From positions 1-33,219 of the forward strand of contig JAHEKN010000022.1 in NCBI GenBank assembly GCA_024638305.1: a stretch of DNA of 33,219 nt, read 5' to 3'. This stretch comes from Gemmatimonadota bacterium (GTDB lineage Bacteria; Gemmatimonadota; Gemmatimonadetes; Longimicrobiales; Gaopeijiaceae). A program made the position numbers and the translations under genes. Shown here piece after piece: positions 11,270 through 19,277 of this stretch; the first letter of the stretch is position 1; every line of letters starts with the position of its first letter. The notes below the pieces were generated by a model, which saw only the letters and a program-made list of their open reading frames with translations, was not told the DNA's origin and searched no databases.

Positions 11270-12253
11270 ATGACGGACACGGCCCGCACGGCGTTCCTTC
11301 TCCACGAGGCCTCGCCGCTGCATGACACCGGATGGGGACATCCGGAGCACCAGGGGCGCTTACGCACGCTCGCGTCCATGGTCGGGCGGGACCTCCTGGC
11401 CCTGCACGGGCACGTGGTCCAGGTCCCGGGCCGGGCCGCGACGATGGACGAGCTGCTGCTCGTGCACAGCACGGAACACGTGGAGCGGGTGCGCGCGGCC
11501 GTCGACCGGGCGGCGGCGGAGGACACGATCGTCGAGATGGACCCGGACACCCGGGTGTCGGCGGCGTCGTGGGACGCGGCGGTCGGAAGCGCCGGCTCCG
11601 TGATCGCGGCCGCACAGGCCGTCGCCTCGGGGTCCATGGACAACGCGTTCGTGGCAACGCGCCCGCCCGGTCATCACGCGACCCCCGATCGTCAGATGGG
11701 GTTCTGTCTGTTCAACAGCGTGGCCATTGCCGCTCGCTGGCTCCAGCGCCAGGGTGTGGCTGAGCGCGTGCTCGTGCTCGACTGGGACGTGCACCACGGG
11801 AACGGAACCCAGGACGCGTTCTACGACGACCCGAGCGTGTTCTTCGTTTCGCTCCACCAATCGCCGCACTGGCCGGGGACCGGGAGCGCGGACGAGACGG
11901 GCGTCGGGGCGGGGGACGGGTACACGCTCAACGTGCCGCTGCGGGCGGGGACGCCGCGACCTGAGTATCTCGAAGCGCTGGAGCGTGCGCTCGACCTGGT
12001 CGAAGAGCGATTTGCCCCGGACTTCGTGCTCGTTTCCTCGGGGTTCGACGCCTTGGCCGGGGATCCCTTGGGCGGGCTCACGCTTGAGCCCGACGACTTC
12101 CACGCCATGACGCTGCGGGTGAAGGAGCGCGCCGCGCGATGGTGTGACGGGCGAGTGGTGGCGCTCTTGGAGGGGGGGTACCATCCCGAGCGCACCGGAC
12201 TCGCTGCCGTGCAGGTCGTGCGCGCGCTCGCAGGGATCGACGCGGACGCTTGA
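11270..12253 (+). CDS. Histone deacetylase-family (class II-like) amidohydrolase
   Basis: Zn-dependent deacetylase fold, 327 residues, the standard length of bacterial class II-like HDACs. The catalytic set is complete: H135-H136 in RPPGHHA, zinc ligands D173 and H175 in DWDVHHGNGT, zinc ligand D260 in SSGFDAL, and the transition-state Tyr304 in LEGGY. Bacterial members act on acetylpolyamines, acetoin-related or acetyl-lysine substrates; which one cannot be told here. The ATG at 11270 is the only reasonable start because the frame is closed by the carB stop 28 bases upstream; a GAGGGGAG sequence lies rather far (about 20 bases) from it. Probably cotranscribed with carB. Confidence 0.92.
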   Translation: MTDTARTAFLLHEASPLHDTGWGHPEHQGRLRTLASMVGRDLLALHGHVVQVPGRAATMDELLLVHSTEHVERVRAAVDRAAAEDTIVEMDPDTRVSAASWDAAVGSAGSVIAAAQAVASGSMDNAFVATRPPGHHATPDRQMGFCLFNSVAIAARWLQRQGVAERVLVLDWDVHHGNGTQDAFYDDPSVFFVSLHQSPHWPGTGSADETGVGAGDGYTLNVPLRAGTPRPEYLEALERALDLVEERFAPDFVLVSSGFDALAGDPLGGLTLEPDDFHAMTLRVKERAARWCDGRVVALLEGGYHPERTGLAAVQVVRALAGIDADA

Positions 12254-12313
12254 CGGACGCCGGTCCAGGTGATCTCGCCGAGTGGTTCCTACCCAGTGAC
12301 CCCGGTCCAGTGA

Positions 12314-12328
12314 CCGGGCCTCGCCCGG
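12314..12328 (+). terminator. Short hairpin between deacetylase and CcmH-like genes
   Basis: CCGGGC pairs with GCCCGG around a 3-base loop, 60 bases after the deacetylase stop. No T-run follows. Weak candidate; the 133-base gap otherwise shows only the CcmH ribosome site GAGGGAG (12373-12379). Confidence 0.3.
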
Positions 12329-12386
12329 TATCGTCCGGGAGCCCGGCGTGCCATACTTGGGAAGCGCGTCCCGAGGGAGTGGCTTC

Positions 12387-13052
12387 ATGATCAGAGTGCG
12401 AGACCGCCGTGCAGACCTCGTGAGCCGGTTGGCCATCCACGGCCCCTTGCTGGGCGGATTGGTTGCCGCTGCGATCGTGCTGGCGCCGCCGCTGGCGTCG
12501 CCGCTCGGCGCGGCAGTTGGCATGGCGGTTGGCACTGCGGTTGGCACGGCGGACGGCACCACCCTCGGCCCATCGATGGCGGCGATCGCCCCGGCGGTGC
12601 CAGAGCGCGCCGCCCAGGAGGAGACCACCCAGGCCGACCGCGACGCGACCGAGGCCCGTCGCCGCGTGGGCGCCGAGGCCATCTCCCGTCTGCGGTCTCC
12701 ATTCTGCCCCGGGCAGATGCTCGAGGTTTGCTCCAGCGCCCAAGGGGCCGCCTACCGGGACTCGATCCGCACCTGGGCCCAGGAAGGGCAGAGCGCCGAC
12801 AGCATCGTGGAGGCCTTCATTGCCCAGTTCGGCGAGGAGTACCGCGCTCTGCCGAAGGCGTCCGGCCGAGGCCTGCTGGCCTGGTTGGCGCCCCCCGTGA
12901 TCTTCTTGCTCGGGCTCGTGGCCGTGACGGTGGCTCTCAGGCGGCTCCGTGCGGGCGCGCCTCCTCCGGCCACGTCCGTCTCCGCGGAGGAGGAGGCAAG
13001 GGTGCGGGCCGCGCTCGCGGAGCTGGAGCGGGCCGAAGGACCGCTCGTCTGA
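12387..13052 (+). CDS. ccmH: CcmH-like cytochrome c maturation protein with altered cysteine motif
   Basis: 221-residue membrane protein of the CcmH/CycL/Ccl2 type, which presents apocytochrome c cysteines for haem attachment. The core from residue 97 (EAISRLRSPFCPGQMLEVC) aligns with the CcmH thioredox segment; helices with AAYRDSIRTWAQEGQSADSIVEAFIAQFGEEYRALP follow in two short pieces, then a TM helix (LAWLAPPVIFLLGLVAVTVAL). Normal members have LRCxxC: here the first Cys is Ser104, the second is C107, and another Cys lies at 115. An N-terminal signal anchor (about 17-35) is followed by a repetitive AVGT linker. I chose ATG 12387, with GAGGGAG 7 bases upstream, over the earlier in-frame start at 12348. 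No other ccm genes are in the window. Confidence 0.75.
   Translation: MIRVRDRRADLVSRLAIHGPLLGGLVAAAIVLAPPLASPLGAAVGMAVGTAVGTADGTTLGPSMAAIAPAVPERAAQEETTQADRDATEARRRVGAEAISRLRSPFCPGQMLEVCSSAQGAAYRDSIRTWAQEGQSADSIVEAFIAQFGEEYRALPKASGRGLLAWLAPPVIFLLGLVAVTVALRRLRAGAPPPATSVSAEEEARVRAALAELERAEGPLV
12513..12560 (+). repeat. Four imperfect 12-bp in-frame repeats in the CcmH-like gene
   Basis: Units of the type GCGGTTGGCACG encode AVGM-AVGT-AVGT-ADGT (residues 43-58), between the signal anchor and the conserved core. The region looks like flexible periplasmic linker. Confidence 0.8.
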
Positions 13053-13103
13053 TCGGGCGCGCGTCCCGTTGCGCTTCGGCGCTCGCACCCGAATACTTCC
13101 CGA

Positions 13104-14276
13104 ATGTCCATTGACAGCCCCGGGATCGCTCCTGCGAGCGGTCCCTCGATTCTCGACCTGCTGCGTCTGAGTCCCCGTGAGTTGCTCCCGCCCGGCGGAG
13201 AGGAGCTCTACCGTGAGGTAGCCCTCCTCGCCGGTCTCGGACCCGAAAGGCCGGTCGAAGTGATCGACGTGGCCTGCGGCGACGGCGCGCAACTCGCATT
13301 TCTCGTGGAGGAGTTCGGGGCCCAAGGGGCGGGCGTGGACACCGACCCGGCGGTTCTGAGCCGGGCCGATGCGCGCTCCCGTACCCGGGGGCTCGGGGAC
13401 CGACTGCAGTTCCAGGAAGCGCCACCCCACGCGCTCCCCTATCGGGACGAGGTCTTCGACGTGGCGATCGGGGAGCTGGGCCTGACGGCGTCCGCCGATC
13501 CGGAGCGCGCCATCGCTGAGCTGGTCCGCGTGACCCGGCCGGGAGGGACGCTCGTCCTGCTCCAACTGGTGTGGACGTCGCCGGTGCCCGAGGATCGGAG
13601 GAGGCGCCTTGCGGAGATCCTGGGGGTTCGGCCGCGCATGTTGGCTCGCTGGCGGCGATTGCTCGAGGACGCGGGGGTGACCGATCTGCATGTGGCGGAC
13701 TGGTCGACCGACCGGGCGGCGCTTCGACCGGGTCTCGGGAAGCCGTTCCCGGATTTTGCCGAGCTGTTCTCATGGCGGGAGAAGCTCGCCATCCTTCGCA
13801 GGGTGCGGCGGGTCTGGGGTTGGTCCGGTGTGCGGTCCGCCCTGGAGCGGGAATCCACCGTCCATCGCCTGCTCACAAAGGAGCGCGTGCTCGGATTCGT
13901 GCTGATCAAGGGCGTCCGCACAGCCGCGGTCACGGAGGTCACGGAGGTTACGGAAGTCACGGAGGTCACAGAGTTGACGGAGGCCGGATCGGGGACGTTC
14001 GCGGAGCTCCATTCCGCGACCATGGACGTTCCGGCGCCGGACCAGGTCGCTGCCGAGGGACTGCCCCTGTTCGGCGGTGAGGCGGCGGATCCGAGCGAAC
14101 CCGAGCGGCCCGCGACACGGCCCGCGACACGGCCCGCGACACGGTCCGGGACCCCCGAACCGCACGCGCCGACGCGGCGCCCACAGCCACAGGCCCCGCG
14201 CCCCGACCGGAAGCCGGGGCCGGACCAGGTGCAGGACCTGCCGCTGTTCACCGAGGAACGGGAAGCGACCCGATGA
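13104..14276 (+). CDS. Class I SAM-dependent methyltransferase with long repetitive tail
   Basis: 390 residues. The first ~260 form a Rossmann-type methyltransferase: motif I is VIDVACGDGAQ (residues 54-63), followed by an acidic GVDTDPAV loop and the motif RVTRPGGTLVLLQ. Closest in style to UbiE/Methyltransf_11 proteins; the acceptor is unknown. From residue 276 the chain becomes low-complexity: six VTE-type triplets, then three PATR units, then a Pro/Arg-rich stretch. Two copies of LPLF occur in the tail (residues 320-323 and 379-382, the latter as QDLPLF), reminiscent of sliding-clamp-binding peptides. The ATG overlaps nothing upstream; the stop overlaps the next gene by 4 bases (ATGA). 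Confidence 0.82.
   Translation: MSIDSPGIAPASGPSILDLLRLSPRELLPPGGEELYREVALLAGLGPERPVEVIDVACGDGAQLAFLVEEFGAQGAGVDTDPAVLSRADARSRTRGLGDRLQFQEAPPHALPYRDEVFDVAIGELGLTASADPERAIAELVRVTRPGGTLVLLQLVWTSPVPEDRRRRLAEILGVRPRMLARWRRLLEDAGVTDLHVADWSTDRAALRPGLGKPFPDFAELFSWREKLAILRRVRRVWGWSGVRSALERESTVHRLLTKERVLGFVLIKGVRTAAVTEVTEVTEVTEVTELTEAGSGTFAELHSATMDVPAPDQVAAEGLPLFGGEAADPSEPERPATRPATRPATRSGTPEPHAPTRRPQPQAPRPDRKPGPDQVQDLPLFTEEREATR
13929..13982 (+). repeat. Six 9-bp tandem units in methyltransferase tail
   Basis: Units based on GTCACGGAG (two exact, then variants differing at one or a few bases) encode VTE-VTE-VTE-VTE-VTE-LTE. The period is a multiple of three, so copy changes would not break the frame. 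Confidence 0.9.
14109..14144 (+). repeat. Three perfect 12-bp tandem units in methyltransferase tail
   Basis: CCCGCGACACGG three times without mismatch, encoding PATR-PATR-PATR. Confidence 0.92.
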
Positions 14277-15499
14277 GCGGTCGGAGCGGCCGGACCGGCA
14301 ATGCGGCCCTTTTGTGCGACCGTGCGGGCGTGGAGCGGGTGCAGACGGCGCTCTCCGAGCAGGACCTGGACGGTTGGCTGCTCTACGACTTCCACGAGCA
14401 GAATCCGGTCGCGCGGGCTCTGATCGGGTTGGAGTGGACCACGCGGAGGAGCTTCACGCTCGTCCCGACCCAGGGCGATCCCGTCTCACTGGTCCACGCC
14501 ATCGAGCACTCCTCCTGGCGTCACTGGCCGTGGGAGAAGCGAAGCTATGCCGGCTGGCGGGAGATGGAGGACGGGCTCGCGGACCTGCTCAGTGGGTGCG
14601 CCCGGGTGGCGATGGAGGTCTCGGCCCGCTCGAGCGTGCCGACCCTCGACCTCGTCCCGTCCGGGATCGTCGAGCTCGTCCGTGAGACGGGCGTGGAGAC
14701 CGTCAGCTCGGGGAACCTGGTCAGCGCGTTCTACTCGCGCTGGACGGAGGAGCAGCTCGAGGGCCACCGACGGTACGCCGCAATTCTGCCTGAGATCGCC
14801 AGTGCCGCCTTCGAGCGCGCGGCCGACGCCGTCCGCCGTGGCGAGCCCACGACGGAGGGCGCCCTGTCAGCTTGGATCCGGACGGAGCTGGAGCGCCGCG
14901 GACTCGGGGTCGATCACGACTGCATCGTGGCCATCGGCCCGCGTGCGGCCGACCCGCACTACGATCCGGGTCCGGTGGGTGAGACGATCGACCGGGGCGA
15001 TGTGCTGCTGATCGACCTGTGGGGGAAGGGGCACGAGGGAGACGTACCAGCGGACCAGACCTGGATGGGGTATCTGGGCGCCGAGCTGCCCGCGGAGGTC
15101 GCCCAAGTCTGGAGCGCTGCCCGCGACGCGCGCGATGAGGCCGTGCGCTTCCTCGAGCGTGCCCACCGGGAAGGGCGGCCGGTGCGGGGTCTCGAGGTGG
15201 ACGACGCCTGCCGCGCGGTGCTCGAAGAGCGTGGTTATGGGCGGTTCTTCGTCCACCGGACGGGGCACTCGATCGATCGGGACATCCACGGCAGCGGGCC
15301 CAACCTGGACAACCTGGAGACCCGCGACGACCGGTTGCTCATTCCCGGCGTGGGGTTTTCGATCGAGCCGGGCGTGTACATCCCCAATCACCTCGGGGTC
15401 CGCACCGAGGTCGACGTCTTCTTCGGCCCGGACGGCCCGGAGGTCACCACGCCCGTCCCCCAGGAGTCGGTGTTTCTGCTCCTGGCCGACGAGGGCTAG
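14273..15499 (+). CDS. M24-family metallopeptidase (Xaa-Pro aminopeptidase-like)
   Basis: 408-residue pita-bread-fold peptidase. All five dimetal ligands are in place: D248 (LLIDLWG), D261 (PADQTW), H332 (TGHSID), E365 (SIEPGVYI) and E379 (RTEVDVFF). The N-terminal ~150 residues are a creatinase-like domain, so it resembles PepP/PepQ-type Xaa-Pro peptidases rather than methionine aminopeptidase. No signal peptide; cytoplasmic. The ATG overlaps the methyltransferase stop by 4 bases, implying coupled translation. Exact substrate unknown. Confidence 0.92.
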   Translation: MSGRSGRTGNAALLCDRAGVERVQTALSEQDLDGWLLYDFHEQNPVARALIGLEWTTRRSFTLVPTQGDPVSLVHAIEHSSWRHWPWEKRSYAGWREMEDGLADLLSGCARVAMEVSARSSVPTLDLVPSGIVELVRETGVETVSSGNLVSAFYSRWTEEQLEGHRRYAAILPEIASAAFERAADAVRRGEPTTEGALSAWIRTELERRGLGVDHDCIVAIGPRAADPHYDPGPVGETIDRGDVLLIDLWGKGHEGDVPADQTWMGYLGAELPAEVAQVWSAARDARDEAVRFLERAHREGRPVRGLEVDDACRAVLEERGYGRFFVHRTGHSIDRDIHGSGPNLDNLETRDDRLLIPGVGFSIEPGVYIPNHLGVRTEVDVFFGPDGPEVTTPVPQESVFLLLADEG

Positions 15500-15544
15500 T
15501 GGAGCGAGCCGGAACCCGCGCGCCCAACCGCTAGACGCCGCGCG

Positions 15545-18025
15545 GTGCCCTCCCCGTCCGCGCCTCTGATCCAGGTCGCTCTTCCACTCCCCCTCCCGCA
15601 CCCGCTGACGTACCGGGCTGCGGCCGACGTCACGCCCCCCGTGGGGAGCCGAGTTCTCGTCCCGTTCCGACGGGAGCAACGAGTGGGGTGGGTCACCGGC
15701 CCACACGAGGGTCCCGAGCCGAAGGGCGTTCGGGCGGTGCTCGACGTCCTGGACGAAGTGCCGTCCGTGAGCCCGGAGTTGTTCCGTCTGTGCCGCTGGA
15801 TCGCGGAGTACTACGTGGCTCCTCTCGGGATTGCCATTCGCGCGGCCCTGCCAGCGGTCCTGTCCGATCGCTCCAAGGACCTGATCATGTTGGCGGGAGA
15901 TCCCGGCCAGGAACTTCGAGCCCGGGAGCGTCGTCTGGTCCGTGCGCTCGAGCAGGCGGGCGGCCCCCGCTCCGTCCTGGCGCTCACGCGTTCGCTCCGC
16001 ATGGGATCGCTCTGGCCGGAGATTCGCGCGTTGCACGCGCGCGGTATGCTGACGCACACAACCGTGGCCCCGGCGGAGCCGACCGTGCGGCGTCGCAACG
16101 TCGTTCGGATCGCGCGCTGGATCGAGTCACTGGAAGAGCGCGAGGAGCTACAGACGCGCGCGCCGGCACAGGCCGACGCCTACCTGCGCCTCGAGGACGC
16201 CGGCGGGGCAGCCGAGCAGGCGACCCTGGTCCGGCGGGGCGTTTCCCCTTCGGCGCTCAGGGGGCTCCGCAAGAAGGGCGTGGTCTCGATCACGAAGGAA
16301 GAGACGTCACGGGATCCGTTCGCCGCGATGGACGCCGGACCCGACGAGCGACCTCCGCTTACCGCGGCTCAGACGGCTGCCCTCGAGAGCATCCACCGGC
16401 CGACGCGGACGCCATCGCTTCCGGTACTCCTCCACGGGATCACCGGGTCCGGCAAGACCCTGGTCTACGTCGAGGCTCTGGAGCGCGCGCTGGCGGAGGG
16501 CCGCGGTGGCATCGTTCTGGTTCCGGAGATCTCGCTGACGCCGCAGACCGTTGCCCGCTTTCGCGCCCGTTTCGGGGACCAGGTGGCGGTGCTCCACTCC
16601 GGGCTTTCGCAAGGAGAGCGCTACGACGCGTGGCGAGCGCTCCGCGATGGGCACAAGAGGATCGCTGTCGGAGCTCGCTCCGCCGTATTTGCCCCGATTC
16701 GTGACCTCGGCGTCATCGTGGTGGACGAGGAGCACGACGGGAGCTACAAGCAGTCGGACGCGCCCCGCTACCACGCGCGGGACGTGGCGGTCGTGCGGGC
16801 CCGGCTGGAGGGTGCCCGCTGCGTGCTGGGGAGCGCCACGCCCTCGCTCGAGTCGTGGGTGAACGCGGAGCGAGGGAAGTACCACCTTGCGACACTCCCC
16901 GAGCGGGTCGCGGGCGGCTCGCTGCCGCCGGTTCGCCTGGTGGATCTGCGGGCGCAGGTGAAGGCCCGCGCCCGACGGGGGGCCGCGAGCGCGTCCGGGA
17001 CCGGCGACGCCGGCCTCGTCCTGGCCGAACCCCTGGTCGAGGCCGTGGAGGACCGACTGGTGCGGCGCGAGCAAGTGATTCTACTGCTCAACCGCCGCGG
17101 CTATTCGAGTTTTCTCCAGTGCCGGGAGTGTGGGGACGTCCATCACTGCCCGCATTGCGCCGTATCGCTCACCTACCACCGGGGACGGGCGCGACTGGTC
17201 TGCCACCACTGCAACCACGAGCAGGCCGCGCCGACGCGTTGTCCGCGCTGCGGTTCCCCCGAGCTCTCCTATCGAGGCCTCGGCACGGAGCAGGTGGAGC
17301 GCGTGGTGGCCACCAGCTTCCCCTCGGCCCGCATCGCGCGTATGGACGTGGACACGACCCAGGGCAAGTGGGCCCATCATCGGATCCTGTCGCGGGTCGA
17401 GAAAGGGGAGGTGGACATCCTTCTCGGGACCCAGATGATCGCCAAGGGGCTCGACTTCCCGGAGGTGACCCTGGTGGGCGTGGTCAACGCCGATGTGGGA
17501 CTCCACCTTCCCGACTTTCGCGCCACGGAGCGCACCTTTCAGCTCCTGAGCCAGGTGGCCGGGCGGACCGGACGGGGACCCAAGGGCGGGGAGGTCATCG
17601 TCCAGACGTCGGTCCCGGGCCACTACGTTCTCCGTTCCGCGATCGGGCACGACTACGGAGCGTTCGCCGCCAAGGAGCTGTCGGAGCGACGGGGGCCGGT
17701 ATACCCCCCCTACACACGGCTCCTCAACGTCCTGGTCTCGAGCCCGGAGGCCGAGGCCGCCGCCCAAGGCATCGAGACCGTCGCATCGTGGACTCGGCGC
17801 CGTGTGGCGTCCGGGGGCACTGCCGTTGGCCGGCCGCTCACCGTGACGGGCCCGGCCCCCTGTCCGATCGAACGACTGCACGGGCGCTGGCGATGGCACC
17901 TGCTGGTCCGCTCCACCTCCGCGTCCGCCCTGGGGAACCTGGGCCATGCCCTCATCGACGCCGGGCTGCCCCTTCCCGGCGATACGCGACTTTCCCTGGA
18001 CCGGGACCCGACGGCCCTGCTCTGA
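15545..18025 (+). CDS. priA: Primosomal protein N' (replication-restart helicase)
   Basis: 3'-5' superfamily 2 helicase that reloads the replisome at stalled forks. 826 residues, about 90 longer than the E. coli protein. Order of parts: N-terminal 3'-DNA-binding domain (LIQVALPLPLPHPLTYRAA), winged helix, Walker A GITGSGKT (residues 298-305), DEEH box (394-397) followed by DGSYKQSDAPRYHARD, then the zinc insert starting CRECGD at residue 526 with CPHC, CHHC and CPRC pairs, and helicase lobe 2 with GTQMIAKGLDFP and QVAGRTGRG. The start is GTG at 15545 without a good ribosome site. Position after M24 peptidase with a 45-base gap suggests the same transcript. Confidence 0.97.
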   Translation: MPSPSAPLIQVALPLPLPHPLTYRAAADVTPPVGSRVLVPFRREQRVGWVTGPHEGPEPKGVRAVLDVLDEVPSVSPELFRLCRWIAEYYVAPLGIAIRAALPAVLSDRSKDLIMLAGDPGQELRARERRLVRALEQAGGPRSVLALTRSLRMGSLWPEIRALHARGMLTHTTVAPAEPTVRRRNVVRIARWIESLEEREELQTRAPAQADAYLRLEDAGGAAEQATLVRRGVSPSALRGLRKKGVVSITKEETSRDPFAAMDAGPDERPPLTAAQTAALESIHRPTRTPSLPVLLHGITGSGKTLVYVEALERALAEGRGGIVLVPEISLTPQTVARFRARFGDQVAVLHSGLSQGERYDAWRALRDGHKRIAVGARSAVFAPIRDLGVIVVDEEHDGSYKQSDAPRYHARDVAVVRARLEGARCVLGSATPSLESWVNAERGKYHLATLPERVAGGSLPPVRLVDLRAQVKARARRGAASASGTGDAGLVLAEPLVEAVEDRLVRREQVILLLNRRGYSSFLQCRECGDVHHCPHCAVSLTYHRGRARLVCHHCNHEQAAPTRCPRCGSPELSYRGLGTEQVERVVATSFPSARIARMDVDTTQGKWAHHRILSRVEKGEVDILLGTQMIAKGLDFPEVTLVGVVNADVGLHLPDFRATERTFQLLSQVAGRTGRGPKGGEVIVQTSVPGHYVLRSAIGHDYGAFAAKELSERRGPVYPPYTRLLNVLVSSPEAEAAAQGIETVASWTRRRVASGGTAVGRPLTVTGPAPCPIERLHGRWRWHLLVRSTSASALGNLGHALIDAGLPLPGDTRLSLDRDPTALL

Positions 18026-18133
18026 GCCGGCCGGGGGACCCTGGTGAGCGAGCGGCGGTACCTCAATTTTCGTCCGTCGCTTGCCCGTCCCTCTCGATTG
18101 CTGGACTCCAGGGGGTCCGATAAGTTGCCGCCG

Positions 18134-18691
18134 ATGCAATGCTTGGCGCTCAATGCTTCGTACGAGCCGCTGACTATCGTCCCCGCGCGTCGGGCGGTTC
18201 GGTTGGTGCTGGACCGGAAGGCCGAGGTGCTGGAATCCGATCCCGTGCGGGCGTTTCGCTCGGAACGGAGCCGGATTCCGGTCCCCCTGGTCATCCGCCT
18301 CGTCCGGTACGTGCACGTTCCGCGCAGGTTCAGGCGGCAGGTCACGAACACCTTCCTGTTCGCTCGCGACGGCTACTGCTGTCAGTACTGTGGGCGGCAC
18401 CGGCGCCAGCTACGAGGCCGGCAGTTCCTGACGCGGGACCACGTGCGGCCCATCTCGCGCGGCGGGGACAACTCGTGGGAGAACGTGGTCACGGCCTGCT
18501 CCCCGTGTAACCACCGCAAGGGCAGCCGGCTACCGGATGAGGTCGGGATGATGCTCCGCTCGGATCCGCGAGAGCCGGACTACGTCCACCTGGTATGGGC
18601 CGTCCGCCGTGTCACGCCGGTGCAGTCCAAGTACATCCGGCTGTTCTACGGCGAGGACGCGCTGTCCCTGGTGGGTGGAGAGCTGGACTGA
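18134..18691 (+). CDS. HNH endonuclease family protein
   Basis: 185-residue HNH nuclease of the small chromosomal type found in many bacteria, of unknown physiological role. The N-terminus MQCLALNASYEPLTIVPARR is typical of this family and favours ATG 18134; the frame is open back to GTG 18044, which would add 30 residues without family resemblance. Zinc-finger pair CQYC (83-86) and CSPC (122-125) frame the ββα-metal motif: D102-H103, N118 and H127. No good ribosome site precedes the ATG, so the message could be leaderless or coupled to priA. Confidence 0.88.
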   Translation: MQCLALNASYEPLTIVPARRAVRLVLDRKAEVLESDPVRAFRSERSRIPVPLVIRLVRYVHVPRRFRRQVTNTFLFARDGYCCQYCGRHRRQLRGRQFLTRDHVRPISRGGDNSWENVVTACSPCNHRKGSRLPDEVGMMLRSDPREPDYVHLVWAVRRVTPVQSKYIRLFYGEDALSLVGGELD

Positions 18692-18693
18692 CC

Positions 18694-18713
18694 GCGTCCT
18701 CGGACCGGGACGC
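18694..18713. terminator. Small hairpin between convergent genes
   Basis: GCGTCC pairs with GGACGC around an 8-base loop in the 22-base gap between the HNH gene and the convergent minus-strand gene. Could serve both directions; no T-run. Confidence 0.35.
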
Positions 18714-19277
18714 CTACTCGTCGAGCCACGCGTAGGGCCGTTCGTAGAAGCGTCCGGCGCCGCGGATCGATCCCTCGGCCCCGTACTCCTTCCACACCAC
18801 GATCCATCCGCGCACCTCGTCCTGTCGGACCTCGTAGCGGAAGCCGGGTAGGTTGCGCCGGTCTGCGATGAACCGAGCCAGCCGCACGGGGAGGTTGGTC
18901 ACGCCGGCGATCGACAGTTCACCTGGGTCGGCCTCGAGGATCTCGCGCAGCTCGCGCTCACCGGCCGTGAGGCGTTCGACCGCGGCGGCCACCGCCTCGC
19001 GGACGCGCCGCAGCTCCTCCGGAAACGTGGTCTCGATCCGACTGCGGAGCTCCTCGATCACGGTGCGCGCAGCGGGCGACTCCAGCTCGCTCTGGATGCG
19101 CTCGAGCTGCATGCGCACGTGCTCCTGAAGGCCCAGGAGTCGCGTGTATTCGCGCGTCAGCGGCGGTCCGGCCTCCGTCGAGCCCAGAGGTCCGTCGGGA
19201 CCGTCCGGACCGTACGGTTCAGCGGCCGGCTCCGTCCGTGGCGGGCGGGTTCCGGCACGTGGTCTGTCGGATGACAC
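18714..19277 (-). CDS. Unknown protein with coiled-coil middle
   Basis: I do not recognise this 187-residue protein. After a low-complexity start (GPDGPDGPLG) it has a long charged helical stretch with heptad-like spacing (LLGLQEHVRMQLERIQSELE onward to about residue 110), then a compact C-terminal part rich in aromatic residues (GFRYEVRQDEVRGWIVVWKEYG, given in part) ending PYAWLDE. No signal peptide or membrane span. The start is uncertain: the frame is open far upstream, but GTG 19277 is the last start before recognisable sequence and fits a candidate sigma-54 promoter about 50 bases upstream. A CGGAG sequence lies 13 bases before it. Confidence 0.65.
   Translation of the reverse strand: MSSDRPRAGTRPPRTEPAAEPYGPDGPDGPLGSTEAGPPLTREYTRLLGLQEHVRMQLERIQSELESPAARTVIEELRSRIETTFPEELRRVREAVAAAVERLTAGERELREILEADPGELSIAGVTNLPVRLARFIADRRNLPGFRYEVRQDEVRGWIVVWKEYGAEGSIRGAGRFYERPYAWLDE

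Noticed and set aside
17081..18400. 439-codon minus-strand open frame opposite priA and the HNH gene
   Set aside because: Shadow of two well-recognised plus-strand genes; no motifs or ribosome site.
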